From NCBI GenBank assembly GCA_034117945.1, contig JAXEOR010000129.1, forward strand, positions 1-23,292: 23,292 nucleotides of DNA, read 5' to 3'. Source of the stretch: SIG438 sp034117945 (GTDB lineage Bacteria; Bacillota; Clostridia; HGM11514). This document shows positions 1 to 7,498 of this stretch, piece after piece. The notes below the pieces were generated by a model that worked only from the letters and a program-made list of their open reading frames with translations, was not told where the DNA came from and ran no database searches. Positions within the stretch are counted from its first letter, which is position 1, and every line of letters starts with the position of its first letter. A program made the translations under genes and the position numbers.

Positions 1-1640
1 CGCATAAATGCGCAGTATAAAAGCTCGCCGAATTCTCCCAGGGTGATGGTCTGCTCCGGATGAAATTCTCCGCTTTCAAAGCCGATCCCATAGGCGGCCA
101 GAGCCTCTGCCGCCTCCTGGGCATAATGCCCCTCCAGATCGGTATATACCGCCTTTTCCGGGCGGCTTTGTTCCCAGTCATAGCCCACCTCTCCGGTGAA
201 CGCATCAATACGATCCGGCCGATCCTCCAGGGCATACACCAGCTTTCCTGTTCCCTCTGCCGGAAGGTAATGAAGCGTATAGGCTCTTTGCTCCAGCAAA
301 AGTCCCGCAGCCTGCTGGATGGAAATCACATCCTGGGCAGAGCAGATCTCGCCGATACCGTATACCAGACTGTAATAAACCACCTTGCCCTGATCGTCTA
401 AAAAAATCTCTGCATAGTCGCCTTCAAAGGGGATCTCTCCATGATACCGAACAAAACGGCCGGCCTCCTGGTCATAATGGAATTCTCCCGCCCGTTGAGA
501 CAGCTTTTGGAACACCTTGCTTTCTGCCTGCTGATCGTGTGTTAGCTGCTCTCTTATGCTCCAATAACGATGCTCGTAAAAATAGTTCAGCTCACCTGTT
601 TTGGCATTCACGCTGGCATCAGCGCCCTTGTCCCACTCCTCTTCCTCTCCAAAGCACAGAAAATAGTAATATTCATGATCAAAGGAGATGTGCCGCTCCA
701 GACTGTTCAGCGGCAGAGAACTGTCTATGGAAAGCAGCTTGTTTTCCCGCAGGGATTTTTCCAGTTTCTCCTTGGAAAGCAAGACCTCCAGCTCATCAAA
801 ATGCCCCAGCTCCTCCGGCGTTAATCCGCTGCTCAGAGCCGCTCCTTCTGCCTGATCTCCCTTCAGATTGGAATAGTAGCTCCTATCCTCCGAGTCATCC
901 TCCACAACCTGTCCGTCTGTGGCACTGATGTATTTTCGCTCATCCCCCAGCCGATAAACAGGGAGATATCGTCTGGGGCCTTTCTCTGTCTCTCGGGTGT
1001 TTCCTGTTTCCTGAACGTAAAACAGCTGTGGAGCCAGCTTTTTTGCGTACAGCTGCCCGGCCTCCTCCCGGCTGATGAGCGGCTGCTCCGATTCAAAGGA
1101 AAGCCCCGGGGTATAATGTATCGAAAATTCCCGCACCCCGTCCACAGCAAGCGTAACAGCCAGGTAACCCTGATCCCCGATCACAGGAATCCCCTGATGG
1201 GTTCTCTGCACTAAAAATTGAAACTGATCTGAGTAAAGATCCATCACATCGGAATCATAGCTTAATGTAAATTCCAGCTCGGGATTCAAGCCAGCCAGCA
1301 GCTGCTTTGCCTGCTCCATGGCCTGATCTACCGAGGGACGGTCAAAATACAGGGAATCCTTTTCGCCCTCGTCCCAGCTATATTTTCTGTATTCGGTAAT
1401 CACTTCTTCCTGATTAACTGTTAAATATAAAAATTTGCTCTCTCCCTTCCACCTAAATCGAAAGGTTTTTCCCTGTTCTGTTTCCAAAATCGAGCTGTCA
1501 AAGCTATCATACTCCTGGGTATCCCCGATCCGCTCCTTGACCGCAAGCAGCATCCTCTCCTCCTCCGTCTGCGCCCAGGCAGGCAAAGCAGCTGCCACAG
1601 TCAGCAAAAAGCATAGTAAAAAAACCATCCATTTTTTCAT
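1..1640 (-). CDS. Secreted YcdB/YcdC-repeat protein with SLH domain (3' end outside window)
   Basis: Reading the complement from the ATG at 1640 gives an open frame of 546 codons that runs off the left edge without a stop. It starts with a signal peptide (MKK, hydrophobic core, then LPAWAQ, cleavage near residue 23). The middle, roughly residues 90-460, has the repeated pattern of YcdB/YcdC (DUF4901) exported proteins: an acidic pre-segment, GIPVIGDQG, 'SREEAGQLYAKK', and a second copy around 'SIQQAAGLLLEQRAY'. From about residue 499 an S-layer homology module begins (YTDLEGHYAQEAAEALAAYG, later ITLGEFGELL). SLH modules bind secondary cell-wall polymer, so I infer a wall-anchored protein; the function of the YcdB/YcdC part is unknown. 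The SD is GGGAG just upstream. It has its own promoter and diverges from the DUF1540 gene. Confidence 0.85.
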   Translation of the reverse strand, partial: MKKWMVFLLCFLLTVAAALPAWAQTEEERMLLAVKERIGDTQEYDSFDSSILETEQGKTFRFRWKGESKFLYLTVNQEEVITEYRKYSWDEGEKDSLYFDRPSVDQAMEQAKQLLAGLNPELEFTLSYDSDVMDLYSDQFQFLVQRTHQGIPVIGDQGYLAVTLAVDGVREFSIHYTPGLSFESEQPLISREEAGQLYAKKLAPQLFYVQETGNTRETEKGPRRYLPVYRLGDERKYISATDGQVVEDDSEDRSYYSNLKGDQAEGAALSSGLTPEELGHFDELEVLLSKEKLEKSLRENKLLSIDSSLPLNSLERHISFDHEYYYFLCFGEEEEWDKGADASVNAKTGELNYFYEHRYWSIREQLTHDQQAESKVFQKLSQRAGEFHYDQEAGRFVRYHGEIPFEGDYAEIFLDDQGKVVYYSLVYGIGEICSAQDVISIQQAAGLLLEQRAYTLHYLPAEGTGKLVYALEDRPDRIDAFTGEVGYDWEQSRPEKAVYTDLEGHYAQEAAEALAAYGIGFESGEFHPEQTITLGEFGELLYCAFM

Positions 1641-1733
1641 GTTGTCCCGCTCCCTTTTCATAGTTTTCACTACTAATACCTTCCAATTCAGAAAAAGGTT
1701 TCATTTTTTTGAATTCATACAGAATCTTTTTTT

Positions 1734-1763
1734 ATTATATCATAAAATCATAGAAATTGTAAA
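1734..1763 (-). promoter_or_regulatory. SigA-type promoter for the YcdB/SLH gene
   Basis: On the minus strand TTTACA (1758-1763), an 18-base spacer and a perfect TATAAT (1734-1739) lie about 95 bases before the start codon. An inverted repeat GTAAA-N5-TTTAC at 1759-1773 overlaps the -35 and could be an operator in the divergent intergenic region. Confidence 0.6.
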
Positions 1764-1826
1764 CAATATTTACGAACTCGGTTCTGCTTTTACCGATTTA
1801 ATTTTTGATGAAAAAGGAGTGTTACA

Positions 1827-2153
1827 ATGAATTCCAAGGTAGATTGCGCAGTATATGACTGCATGTATAACAGCACCGGAACCTGTGCGGCAAACGAAAT
1901 CAGCATCTGCGGGTCAGACGCCACAGAGGTAGATTCCACCTGCTGCGGCACCTTCAGCAAGGGCAGCATGACCAACAGCATTGCCGACCAGGCCGCTTCC
2001 GGCACCTTCATCGGATGCGACGTGACCAATTGTATCCATCACGCAGACCACAAATGCAAGTTAAGTGAAATCCAGGTAGACGCCTGCGGCTGCAGCGGAA
2101 CGAAATGTTCCTGCGAATCGGAAACCTGCTGCGATTCCTTTCAGTGCAGATAA
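1827..2153 (+). CDS. Double DUF1540 cysteine-rich protein
   Basis: A 108-residue protein with 16 cysteines and no signal peptide or membrane segment. Two DUF1540-like units follow each other. Unit one has C7, C12, C20, C28 and C39/C40 with the pattern VDCAVYDCMYN...C...I...CGTF. Unit two has C64, C69, C77 and a cluster from C87 to C107 with IGCDVTNCIHH. DUF1540 is a small, probably metal-binding family common in spore-forming Firmicutes; its function is not established. The start is well supported by AAAGGAG eight bases upstream. The gene stands alone between a divergent neighbour and a convergent htrA, and is followed by a strong terminator. No clear -35/-10 pair was found upstream. Confidence 0.85.
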   Translation: MNSKVDCAVYDCMYNSTGTCAANEISICGSDATEVDSTCCGTFSKGSMTNSIADQAASGTFIGCDVTNCIHHADHKCKLSEIQVDACGCSGTKCSCESETCCDSFQCR

Positions 2154-2164
2154 CAGACGATCAC

Positions 2165-2202
2165 AAAAAACCCCTCCGTTTGATCCAAACGGGGGGATTT
2201 TT
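2165..2202. terminator. Bidirectional intrinsic terminator
   Basis: A stem of 10 pairs, one of them G-U (2172-2181 with 2187-2196), has a five-base loop. A T-rich run follows on the right and six A's precede on the left, so it can stop both the DUF1540 transcript and the convergent htrA transcript. Confidence 0.85.
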
Positions 2203-2234
2203 CCTGCCGAGCCGATTTTTCGGCCCATCTTCTT

Positions 2235-3662
2235 TTATTGCTGCTGGGTAGGCTTTTCCTCCCCCAGCTCAACGGTCAGGGTCATGGTTTCGCCGTTTCG
2301 GTTGACCACAAATTCCAGCTGATCTCCAACCTTGTGCTCGTCACGGATCTCATTGATTTCCTCCACGGAATGAATGTCCTTGCCGTCCACCTTGATAATC
2401 ACGTCTCCCGCCTTAATACCGGCACGCTCCGCACCGGAGAAGGGAGACACCTCAACCACATAAACCCCTTCCGGGAATCCGTACATTTTTGACATTTCTT
2501 CTGTGATCTGCCGCCCTGCAATGCCAACCAGCGGCCGCCCCTGCACATAACCGTATTCCATCAAATCCTCAATTACGGTTTTAGCCTCGTTAATGGGAAT
2601 GGCAAAGCCAAGTCCCTCCACCTCACTGGCAGAAATTTTGGCAGAGTTAATCCCGATCACTTCCCCGTAGCAATTCACCAGAGCACCGCCGGAGTTACCG
2701 GGGTTAATAGCTGCATCTGTCTGAATCAGATTTAGGGTGATGCCATTTTCCACTTCTATGGTTCTGTTCAGCGCACTGACCACGCCCTTGGTTACCGTTC
2801 CGGCAAATTCTGTTCCCAGGGGATTTCCGATGGCAATCACCGATTCGCCTGTTGCAAGATCAGAAGAATCCCCCAGCACTGCAAAGGGGAACTCCCCATC
2901 GCCCTCAATCTTTAACAGAGCCAGATCAGTTCTGGAGTCTGTTCCGATCAGCTTGGCCGGATATTCCTCCCCGGTGGAGAAAACCACCTTTAATTCCGTT
3001 GCGCCTTCCACCACATGATTATTGGTTACCACATAACCATCTGCATTAATAATGATTCCGGAGCCGCTGCCCTGCTCCACCGACTGGGAAAAGAAGGTGG
3101 TGTTGTTGCTGATTCCTACCACAGCAGGACCAACCTTTGAGGCAATTTGCTGATCCGTCAGTGCCACACGCTCATCGTTTCCAACGGTAACCTTTTCCGC
3201 ATCATCGGTGCCCTGCAAGGCATAATAGCTGACCGCCGGACCGCCTGAGCCACCGCTTTTTCCGCCGGACAGACCCATCATCAGCCCAACGCCCAAAACG
3301 CTTCCCAAAACTGCCCCAACCAGCGCCATCGCCACCAGGCGAACGCCGTCATGCCGTTTTTTCACCTTCTCGGTATAAAAGGGCTGGCCGGATCCGTGAT
3401 GAGCCTGCTGCACCGGAGGCCGCTGCATGCCGAAGTGCTGCTGCCCTGCTCCGTAAACCGGAGGTCTTTGAGAAGGAGAAAAGGGAGGCTGCATTCCTTG
3501 GCCGCCCTGGGGATGTACCGGCTGACTTCCATAGCTCTGGCTCACGTTGCTTTGCGGTGTTTCTATCGCTCCGGAACCTGCGGGCTGTGAGGGAGCCGCC
3601 TGCTGGGGCACCTCATTTGCAGGTTCATGATTCCACTGATATTCTTTTTTGTTTTCATCCAT
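2235..3662 (-). CDS. htrA: Membrane-anchored HtrA/DegP-family serine protease with one PDZ domain
   Basis: A 475-residue S1C protease that would degrade or refold misfolded proteins outside the membrane. Residues 1-100 are a Pro/Gln/Gly/Ser-rich, probably disordered cytoplasmic tail. A single membrane anchor spans about 109-131 and is followed by a Gly/Ser linker. The trypsin-like domain (about 165-370) holds the full triad: His216 in TNNHVVEG, Asp246 in TDLALL, and Ser324 in NPGNSGGALVN. One PDZ domain occupies about 376-466 (AERAGIKAGDVI). The length and layout match the HtrA/YkdA/YvtA type of Gram-positive bacteria. The SD GGAGG precedes the ATG. It lies downstream of the two-component genes, with its own promoter and an OmpR-family-type box, so it is the likely target of that system. 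Confidence 0.95.
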   Translation of the reverse strand: MDENKKEYQWNHEPANEVPQQAAPSQPAGSGAIETPQSNVSQSYGSQPVHPQGGQGMQPPFSPSQRPPVYGAGQQHFGMQRPPVQQAHHGSGQPFYTEKVKKRHDGVRLVAMALVGAVLGSVLGVGLMMGLSGGKSGGSGGPAVSYYALQGTDDAEKVTVGNDERVALTDQQIASKVGPAVVGISNNTTFFSQSVEQGSGSGIIINADGYVVTNNHVVEGATELKVVFSTGEEYPAKLIGTDSRTDLALLKIEGDGEFPFAVLGDSSDLATGESVIAIGNPLGTEFAGTVTKGVVSALNRTIEVENGITLNLIQTDAAINPGNSGGALVNCYGEVIGINSAKISASEVEGLGFAIPINEAKTVIEDLMEYGYVQGRPLVGIAGRQITEEMSKMYGFPEGVYVVEVSPFSGAERAGIKAGDVIIKVDGKDIHSVEEINEIRDEHKVGDQLEFVVNRNGETMTLTVELGEEKPTQQQ

Positions 3663-3697
3663 AACAGATTCCTCCGTTTCTTATTTTCGTTATCTTT

Positions 3698-3740
3698 AGT
3701 ATACGAGCATTTTTTGACATCAATGTGAACAAAATGTAAA
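3698..3740 (-). promoter_or_regulatory. htrA promoter with PhoB/OmpR-type direct repeats
   Basis: On the minus strand TTTACAT (3734-3740) and TTCACAT (3723-3729) are direct repeats exactly 11 bases apart, the spacing typical of PhoB/PhoP/OmpR-family binding sites (TT[A/T/C]ACA repeats). The second repeat overlaps the -35 position, which is poor (ACATTG), 17 bases before a good -10 TATACT (3698-3703). A weak -35 with an adjacent direct repeat is typical of promoters that need an activator. Confidence 0.6.
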
Positions 3741-3756
3741 CTTTCAAAAAGCTTCT

Positions 3757-5169
3757 CTATTTTTGCCTGGACAGGGTGAACACAAATACCGTACCGTGCT
3801 CCCGATCGCTGGTTACCTTAATGCTTTGACCGTGCCTTGCCAAAATGGTTTTCACAATATGAAGACCCAAGCCCGTACCGCTTTTGTTCATTCCACGTGA
3901 CAAATCCGCCTTGTAAAACCGCTCAAAAATGTGGGGCAAAACCTGAGGCGGAATCACCTCTCCGGTATTTCCCACCGAAACCCGTACCAAAGAAAGTTCC
4001 TCGGACAGGCTGACCGTGATTCTGCCCCCCTGGGGAGTAAATTTTACTGCGTTGTCCAGCAGATTGGTCACCACCCGCAAAATTCCGTCCCGATCCGCCC
4101 GGACAAGCTGCTCGTCACGGTAAAATTCCACCGCAACCTCAATCTGCTTTTCCGTAATCCGGCTCTCAAAACCAATCAGCACCAAACGGATCAGCTCGTT
4201 CAAATCAAAAATGCTTTCCCGAAGCTCCTCCTTGTCGCTGCGCTCCATATAAAGCAAATCGTTTACCAGCCTGGTCATCCGCTTGACCTCATCTAACACA
4301 ATCCGAAGGTAATCTCCCTTTTTCTCATCAGGAATTGTCCCGTCCAGAATGCCTTGAACAAATCCGCTGATGGTGGTAAGAGGAGAACGAAGCTCATGGG
4401 ACACATTAGCCACAAACATTCTCCTGTTTTGCTCCAGCTCGTTTAAGGAACAGGCCATATCATTAAAGGCCACCGACAGCTCTCCGATTTCATCATCCGG
4501 ATAATTGGAAATCCGCACATCAAATCTCCCCTGAGCAAACTCCTCCGCCGCCTGTTTGATTTTTTGAATGGGTCGGGAAATTCTTTGGGAAATAAAAAAC
4601 ACAATCAAAAAGGAAACCGCCAGTGAAAATAGGAGAGATAACATTAAAATCTTAAATACATCCATCATAAAGAAATGAATCTGAGGCATGGGCGATGACA
4701 AGAACAAAGCGCCCCCCACCTTCCCTTTCAGGATTAAGGGCAAAACAATATTCAGCCGTTTTTCAGAAAAGGTTCCGTCAAGGGTGCCCCATTGCCGGAC
4801 GGTTTTCCCATTCAAAACCTCGTCCATCACCGAAATTTCCAGCTGCACCCCAACCTTAGGACTCTGATTTTCGCTTGCCGCCAGCATCACCTTTCCGCTA
4901 CTGTCGGTAACAAAAATAGAGCTGTTCAGCTGATAGGCATAAGAGTTCAGGCTTCTTTGATATAGCCCGAAAGCGGCAGAGCTTTCATTTTCCAGCAAAA
5001 ACACCGTTAAATCCCTGATCTCCTGGGCGTTTTGCAGTAAAGCCTCTTCCTCGCTTGACAGCATATATTTCTGCATCAGAAAAGTCAGAGAGCTTCCGAT
5101 AATTAAGGCAAAAATCAACACAACCAAAAGTGTGCTCCATAAAATTTTAGAAAAGATCCGTTTTAGCAT
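3757..5169 (-). CDS. HAMP-domain sensor histidine kinase
   Basis: A 470-residue membrane sensor kinase that autophosphorylates and passes phosphate to the regulator encoded just upstream. TM1 spans about 11-33, an extracytoplasmic sensing region about 34-165, and TM2 about 170-194. A HAMP domain covers about 195-247. The H-box contains His258 in NVSHELRSPLTT. The catalytic ATPase domain has an N-box (NLLDNAVKFTP, Asn373) and a G2 box (GTGLGLHIV). The G1 box reads GNTGEVIPP, with Asn where the common DxGxG motif has Asp; this variant also occurs in functional CusS/CopS-like kinases. Downstream of the regulator by two bases, so translationally coupled. Together with htrA the trio resembles CssRS-HtrA of Bacillus in logic; orthology is not shown. 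Confidence 0.93.
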   Translation of the reverse strand: MLKRIFSKILWSTLLVVLIFALIIGSSLTFLMQKYMLSSEEEALLQNAQEIRDLTVFLLENESSAAFGLYQRSLNSYAYQLNSSIFVTDSSGKVMLAASENQSPKVGVQLEISVMDEVLNGKTVRQWGTLDGTFSEKRLNIVLPLILKGKVGGALFLSSPMPQIHFFMMDVFKILMLSLLFSLAVSFLIVFFISQRISRPIQKIKQAAEEFAQGRFDVRISNYPDDEIGELSVAFNDMACSLNELEQNRRMFVANVSHELRSPLTTISGFVQGILDGTIPDEKKGDYLRIVLDEVKRMTRLVNDLLYMERSDKEELRESIFDLNELIRLVLIGFESRITEKQIEVAVEFYRDEQLVRADRDGILRVVTNLLDNAVKFTPQGGRITVSLSEELSLVRVSVGNTGEVIPPQVLPHIFERFYKADLSRGMNKSGTGLGLHIVKTILARHGQSIKVTSDREHGTVFVFTLSRQK

Positions 5170-5171
5170 CT

Positions 5172-5864
5172 CTATCTCTTCACCTCAAATTTATACCCTA
5201 CCCCATACACGGTTTTCAGCTGCCAGTAAGGAGATTCTCCCAGCTTTTCCCGAATTCTCTTGATATGCACATCCACCGTACGATCCGCACCGAAATAGTC
5301 ATAGCCCCATACCTGATTCAACAGCTGATCCCGGGTAAAAACCTGATTGGGATGGGAGCAAAGAAAATACAGCACCTCCAGCTCCTTGGGAGGCACCTCC
5401 AAGCTTTTTCCGTTCACCTTCAGCTCGTAATTGGTCATATTCACCGACAGGTTCGGATACACAACCTCCTGCTGTTCTGTTCCAGAGGCCAACTCCCCTG
5501 TGCGGCGGAGCACCGCCTTGATCCGCGCAATCAGCTCCTTGGGCTCAAAGGGCTTCACCATGTAATCATCCGCCCCCAGCTCCAGCCCCAGCACCTTATC
5601 AAAGGTTTCCCCCTTGGCAGTCAGCATAATCACCGGAATGGAGCTGATTTTTCTCATTTCTCGGCAAACCGCCAGGCCGTCTAATTTAGGGAGCATCAGA
5701 TCCAGCACAACAAGAGAGGGGGCAGAGGTTTGAAACAGCTCCAAGGCCTGCTCCCCGTCATAAGCCTGAATCACCTGATAGCCCTCCTTGTCCAGATACA
5801 TCCGAATCAATTCATTGATATTCTGATCATCGTCAACCACCAATATTTTCACTGCGTCATGCAT
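5172..5864 (-). CDS. OmpR/PhoB-family response regulator
   Basis: About 230 residues: an N-terminal receiver domain and a C-terminal winged-helix DNA-binding domain. Numbered from a possible TTG one codon upstream, the receiver has an acidic pocket (VVDDD, 12-14), phospho-acceptor Asp56 in LVVLDLMLP, Thr83 in MLTAKG and Lys105 in MVKPFEP. The winged helix (about 140-230) has the typical ends PPKELEVL, TVDVHIKRIREKLG and VYGVGYKFE. I prefer the ATG at 5864 over the TTG at 5867 because GGGAGAGG then sits five bases away. First gene of the operon with the kinase, behind a consensus-like promoter. I infer that it activates htrA through the direct repeats at 3723-3740. Confidence 0.95.
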   Translation of the reverse strand: MHDAVKILVVDDDQNINELIRMYLDKEGYQVIQAYDGEQALELFQTSAPSLVVLDLMLPKLDGLAVCREMRKISSIPVIMLTAKGETFDKVLGLELGADDYMVKPFEPKELIARIKAVLRRTGELASGTEQQEVVYPNLSVNMTNYELKVNGKSLEVPPKELEVLYFLCSHPNQVFTRDQLLNQVWGYDYFGADRTVDVHIKRIREKLGESPYWQLKTVYGVGYKFEVKR

Positions 5865-5902
5865 CAAAACCTCTCCCGTCTTATCGTAGAAATTGTACTT
5901 TT

Positions 5903-5932
5903 ATTATACCATTCTTTGCTGGTATTTGTCAA
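5903..5932 (-). promoter_or_regulatory. SigA promoter of the two-component operon
   Basis: Minus strand: perfect TTGACA (5927-5932), an 18-base spacer and perfect TATAAT (5903-5908). No OmpR-type direct repeat is visible here, so the regulator genes look constitutively expressed rather than autoactivated. Confidence 0.8.
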
Positions 5933-5948
5933 TCGGCATATCTTTTTC

Positions 5949-5977
5949 TTGCAAATCAATTGGTTTTGGTGTATAAT
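5949..5977 (+). promoter_or_regulatory. SigA promoter of ychF
   Basis: TTGCAA (5949-5954), a 17-base spacer and perfect TATAAT (5972-5977), placed about 50 bases before the ychF ATG and back to back with the two-component promoter. Confidence 0.8.
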
Positions 5978-6004
5978 ATTGTTATTACATTATTGTTATT
6001 ACAT
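5977..6004 (+). repeat. Tandem 14-bp direct repeat in the ychF leader
   Basis: TATTGTTATTACAT occurs twice without a gap (5977-5990 and 5991-6004), at and just after the expected transcription start. It may be a replication-slippage duplication; a regulatory role is unproven. Confidence 0.8.
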
Positions 6005-6026
6005 TACGGTTAGGAATGATGAAAGA

Positions 6027-7127
6027 ATGAAGCTAGGAATCGTAGGTCTCCCCAACGTGGGAAAAAGCACTTTGTTTAATGCGATCACCAAGGCCGGCGC
6101 GGAATCGGCCAATTACCCTTTTTGCACCATTGAGCCCAACGTGGGCGTGGTTGACGTGCCGGATGAGCGGCTGAAGGTGCTGGCAGATATGTATCACCCG
6201 GAAAAGGTAACTCCCGCCGTGGTAGAATTTGTGGATATTGCAGGCCTTGTCAAGGGCGCCAGCCGGGGCGAGGGCTTAGGAAATAAATTTTTATCCCATA
6301 TCCGGGAGGTGGACGCCATTGTTCATGTTGTCCGCTGCTTTGAGGACAGCAATATTGTTCATGTGGAAGGCTCCATCGACCCCCTGCGGGATATTGAAAC
6401 CATTACCCTGGAGCTGATTTTTGCAGATTTGGAGAGCGTGGATAAGCGCTTGGAACGCAGCGCAAAGCTGGTCAAAACAGGGAATAAAACCTATGCAGAA
6501 ATTGTAGAGGTATTGAAGAAGGTAAAATCCGTGCTAGACAGCGGCAAGCCCGCCTCCGCCGCCGGATTGTCCCCGGAAGAGGAGGCATTGATTGCCGATA
6601 TGCCTTTGCTGACTCAGAAAAAGGTGCTGTTTGCTGCTAATGTGTCAGACGCTGATTTCGCCAACGGGATTGACCAAAATCCTTATGTGAACCAGGTAAA
6701 GGAATATGCCGCCGCACAGGGAGCGGAGGTGTTGCCCATCTGCGCCAGCATGGAATGCGAAATTGCCGAGCTGGATAGTGAAGAGGAAAAGCTGATGTTC
6801 CTGCAGGATATGGGTCTGGAGGAATCCGGCCTTGACCGGCTGGTAAAAGCCGGATACCATCTGCTGGGGCTGATTAGCTACCTGACTGCTGGACCCAAGG
6901 AGGTCAGAGCCTGGACCATTCCCCAGGGAACCAAGGCTCCTCAGGCAGCCGGAAAAATTCACAGTGATTTTGAAAAGGGCTTTATCCGGGCAGAGGTGGT
7001 TTCCTATGACGATCTCATCGCTTGCGGCAGCTACAATGCCGCAAAGGAAAAGGGTTTAGTGCGCTCCGAAGGAAAGGAATATGTGTTCTGTGATGGAGAC
7101 GTGGTGTTGTTCCGCTTTAACGTATAA
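6027..7127 (+). CDS. ychF: Ribosome-associated ATPase/GTPase YchF (OLA1 family)
   Basis: A 366-residue Obg-superfamily P-loop NTPase that hydrolyses ATP better than GTP and associates with ribosomes; in bacteria it has been linked to stress and translation control. The N-terminus MKLGIVGLPNVGKST holds the Walker A/G1 motif; switch and G3 segments follow (FVDIAGLVKGASRGEGLGNKFL). A helical coiled-coil insert lies around residues 115-190 (SVDKRLERSAKL). The C-terminal TGS-like domain contains TAGPKEVRAWTI, GKIHSDFEKGFIRAEV and ends near FRFNV. Full length for the family. The frame stays open far upstream, but the conserved family N-terminus fixes the start at 6027. The SD AGGA is about 11 bases away. 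Monocistronic; no convincing terminator after it. Confidence 0.97.
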   Translation: MKLGIVGLPNVGKSTLFNAITKAGAESANYPFCTIEPNVGVVDVPDERLKVLADMYHPEKVTPAVVEFVDIAGLVKGASRGEGLGNKFLSHIREVDAIVHVVRCFEDSNIVHVEGSIDPLRDIETITLELIFADLESVDKRLERSAKLVKTGNKTYAEIVEVLKKVKSVLDSGKPASAAGLSPEEEALIADMPLLTQKKVLFAANVSDADFANGIDQNPYVNQVKEYAAAQGAEVLPICASMECEIAELDSEEEKLMFLQDMGLEESGLDRLVKAGYHLLGLISYLTAGPKEVRAWTIPQGTKAPQAAGKIHSDFEKGFIRAEVVSYDDLIACGSYNAAKEKGLVRSEGKEYVFCDGDVVLFRFNV

Positions 7128-7190
7128 GAAAAAATTGCACAAAAAGGAAACCATGTTTCTGGATAAGTTTCACAAAGTTTAAAATATCTC

Positions 7191-7219
7191 TTTACAAAAA
7201 GAAAAAAAACTGGTATAAT
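7191..7219 (+). promoter_or_regulatory. Strong SigA promoter of the 54-residue peptide
   Basis: TTTACA (7191-7196), a 17-base spacer and perfect TATAAT (7214-7219). An 80-base leader follows, with no long stem seen, before an AGGGGG SD at 7291-7296. Confidence 0.75.
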
Positions 7220-7303
7220 AATGATGGTTATAGAATAAATGTCTTTTTCTGCTTGGGTACAGGCAAAAAAAGGCAAATTCCTATAATAAAAGGGGGACTT
7301 GGT

Positions 7304-7468
7304 ATGAAAAAGTATACCAAACCGGCAATGGCGGTCACAAAGTTTGGGTCTAAGGATGCTTTTGCAGCCGGCTCTATCTACGACTATCAATTTGTTACAG
7401 TAGATACGACCGATCCCAACGGCCCTGTAACCGTTTATCAGATCAACAGCTTTTCTGCTGCAAGCTGA
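7304..7468 (+). CDS. Orphan 54-residue peptide with YxxP-type leader
   Basis: The ATG at 7304 has AGGGGGAC eight bases upstream, and the ORF has its own strong promoter and a perfect hairpin terminator 30 bases after the stop, so it is very likely a real, expressed gene. It begins MKKYTKPAMAVTKFGSKDAF, followed by AAGS and a 30-residue tail rich in Thr, Val, Asp and aromatic residues (YDYQF, DPNGPVTVYQ), ending SFSAAS. There is no cysteine, no signal peptide and no membrane segment. The MKKYxKP opening recalls small unannotated peptides of gut Clostridia. The YxxP pattern resembles the leader element bound by RRE domains in lasso-type RiPP precursors, but no modifying enzyme, protease or exporter lies nearby. 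Function unknown. I prefer this start over an upstream in-frame GTG at 7253, which lacks an SD. Confidence 0.7.
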   Translation: MKKYTKPAMAVTKFGSKDAFAAGSIYDYQFVTVDTTDPNGPVTVYQINSFSAAS

Positions 7469-7498
7469 TAGAACATCAAACTTTATATGACGTCATTT

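Noticed and set aside
539..928. Plus-strand open frames at 60-401, 539-928 and 570-824
   Set aside because: All lie opposite the YcdB/SLH coding frame, which has a signal peptide, SD, promoter and domain matches.
863..1150. Minus-strand 95-codon frame inside the YcdB/SLH gene
   Set aside because: It is in another frame of the same strand, rich in Arg, with no SD; the longer frame is the coding one.
4000..4030. Kinase G1 box Asn as a sign of a dead kinase
   Set aside because: NxG variants occur in working CusS/CopS-type kinases and the H, N and G2 boxes are intact.
5730..6026. N-terminal extension of the ychF reading frame, giving a 465-residue protein
   Set aside because: It overlaps the response regulator, crosses the ychF promoter and lacks family similarity; the conserved YchF N-terminus begins at 6027.
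7128..7190. Possible ychF terminator (GAAAC-CAT-GTTTC)
   Set aside because: Only five A/T-rich pairs and no T run follows; too weak to call.
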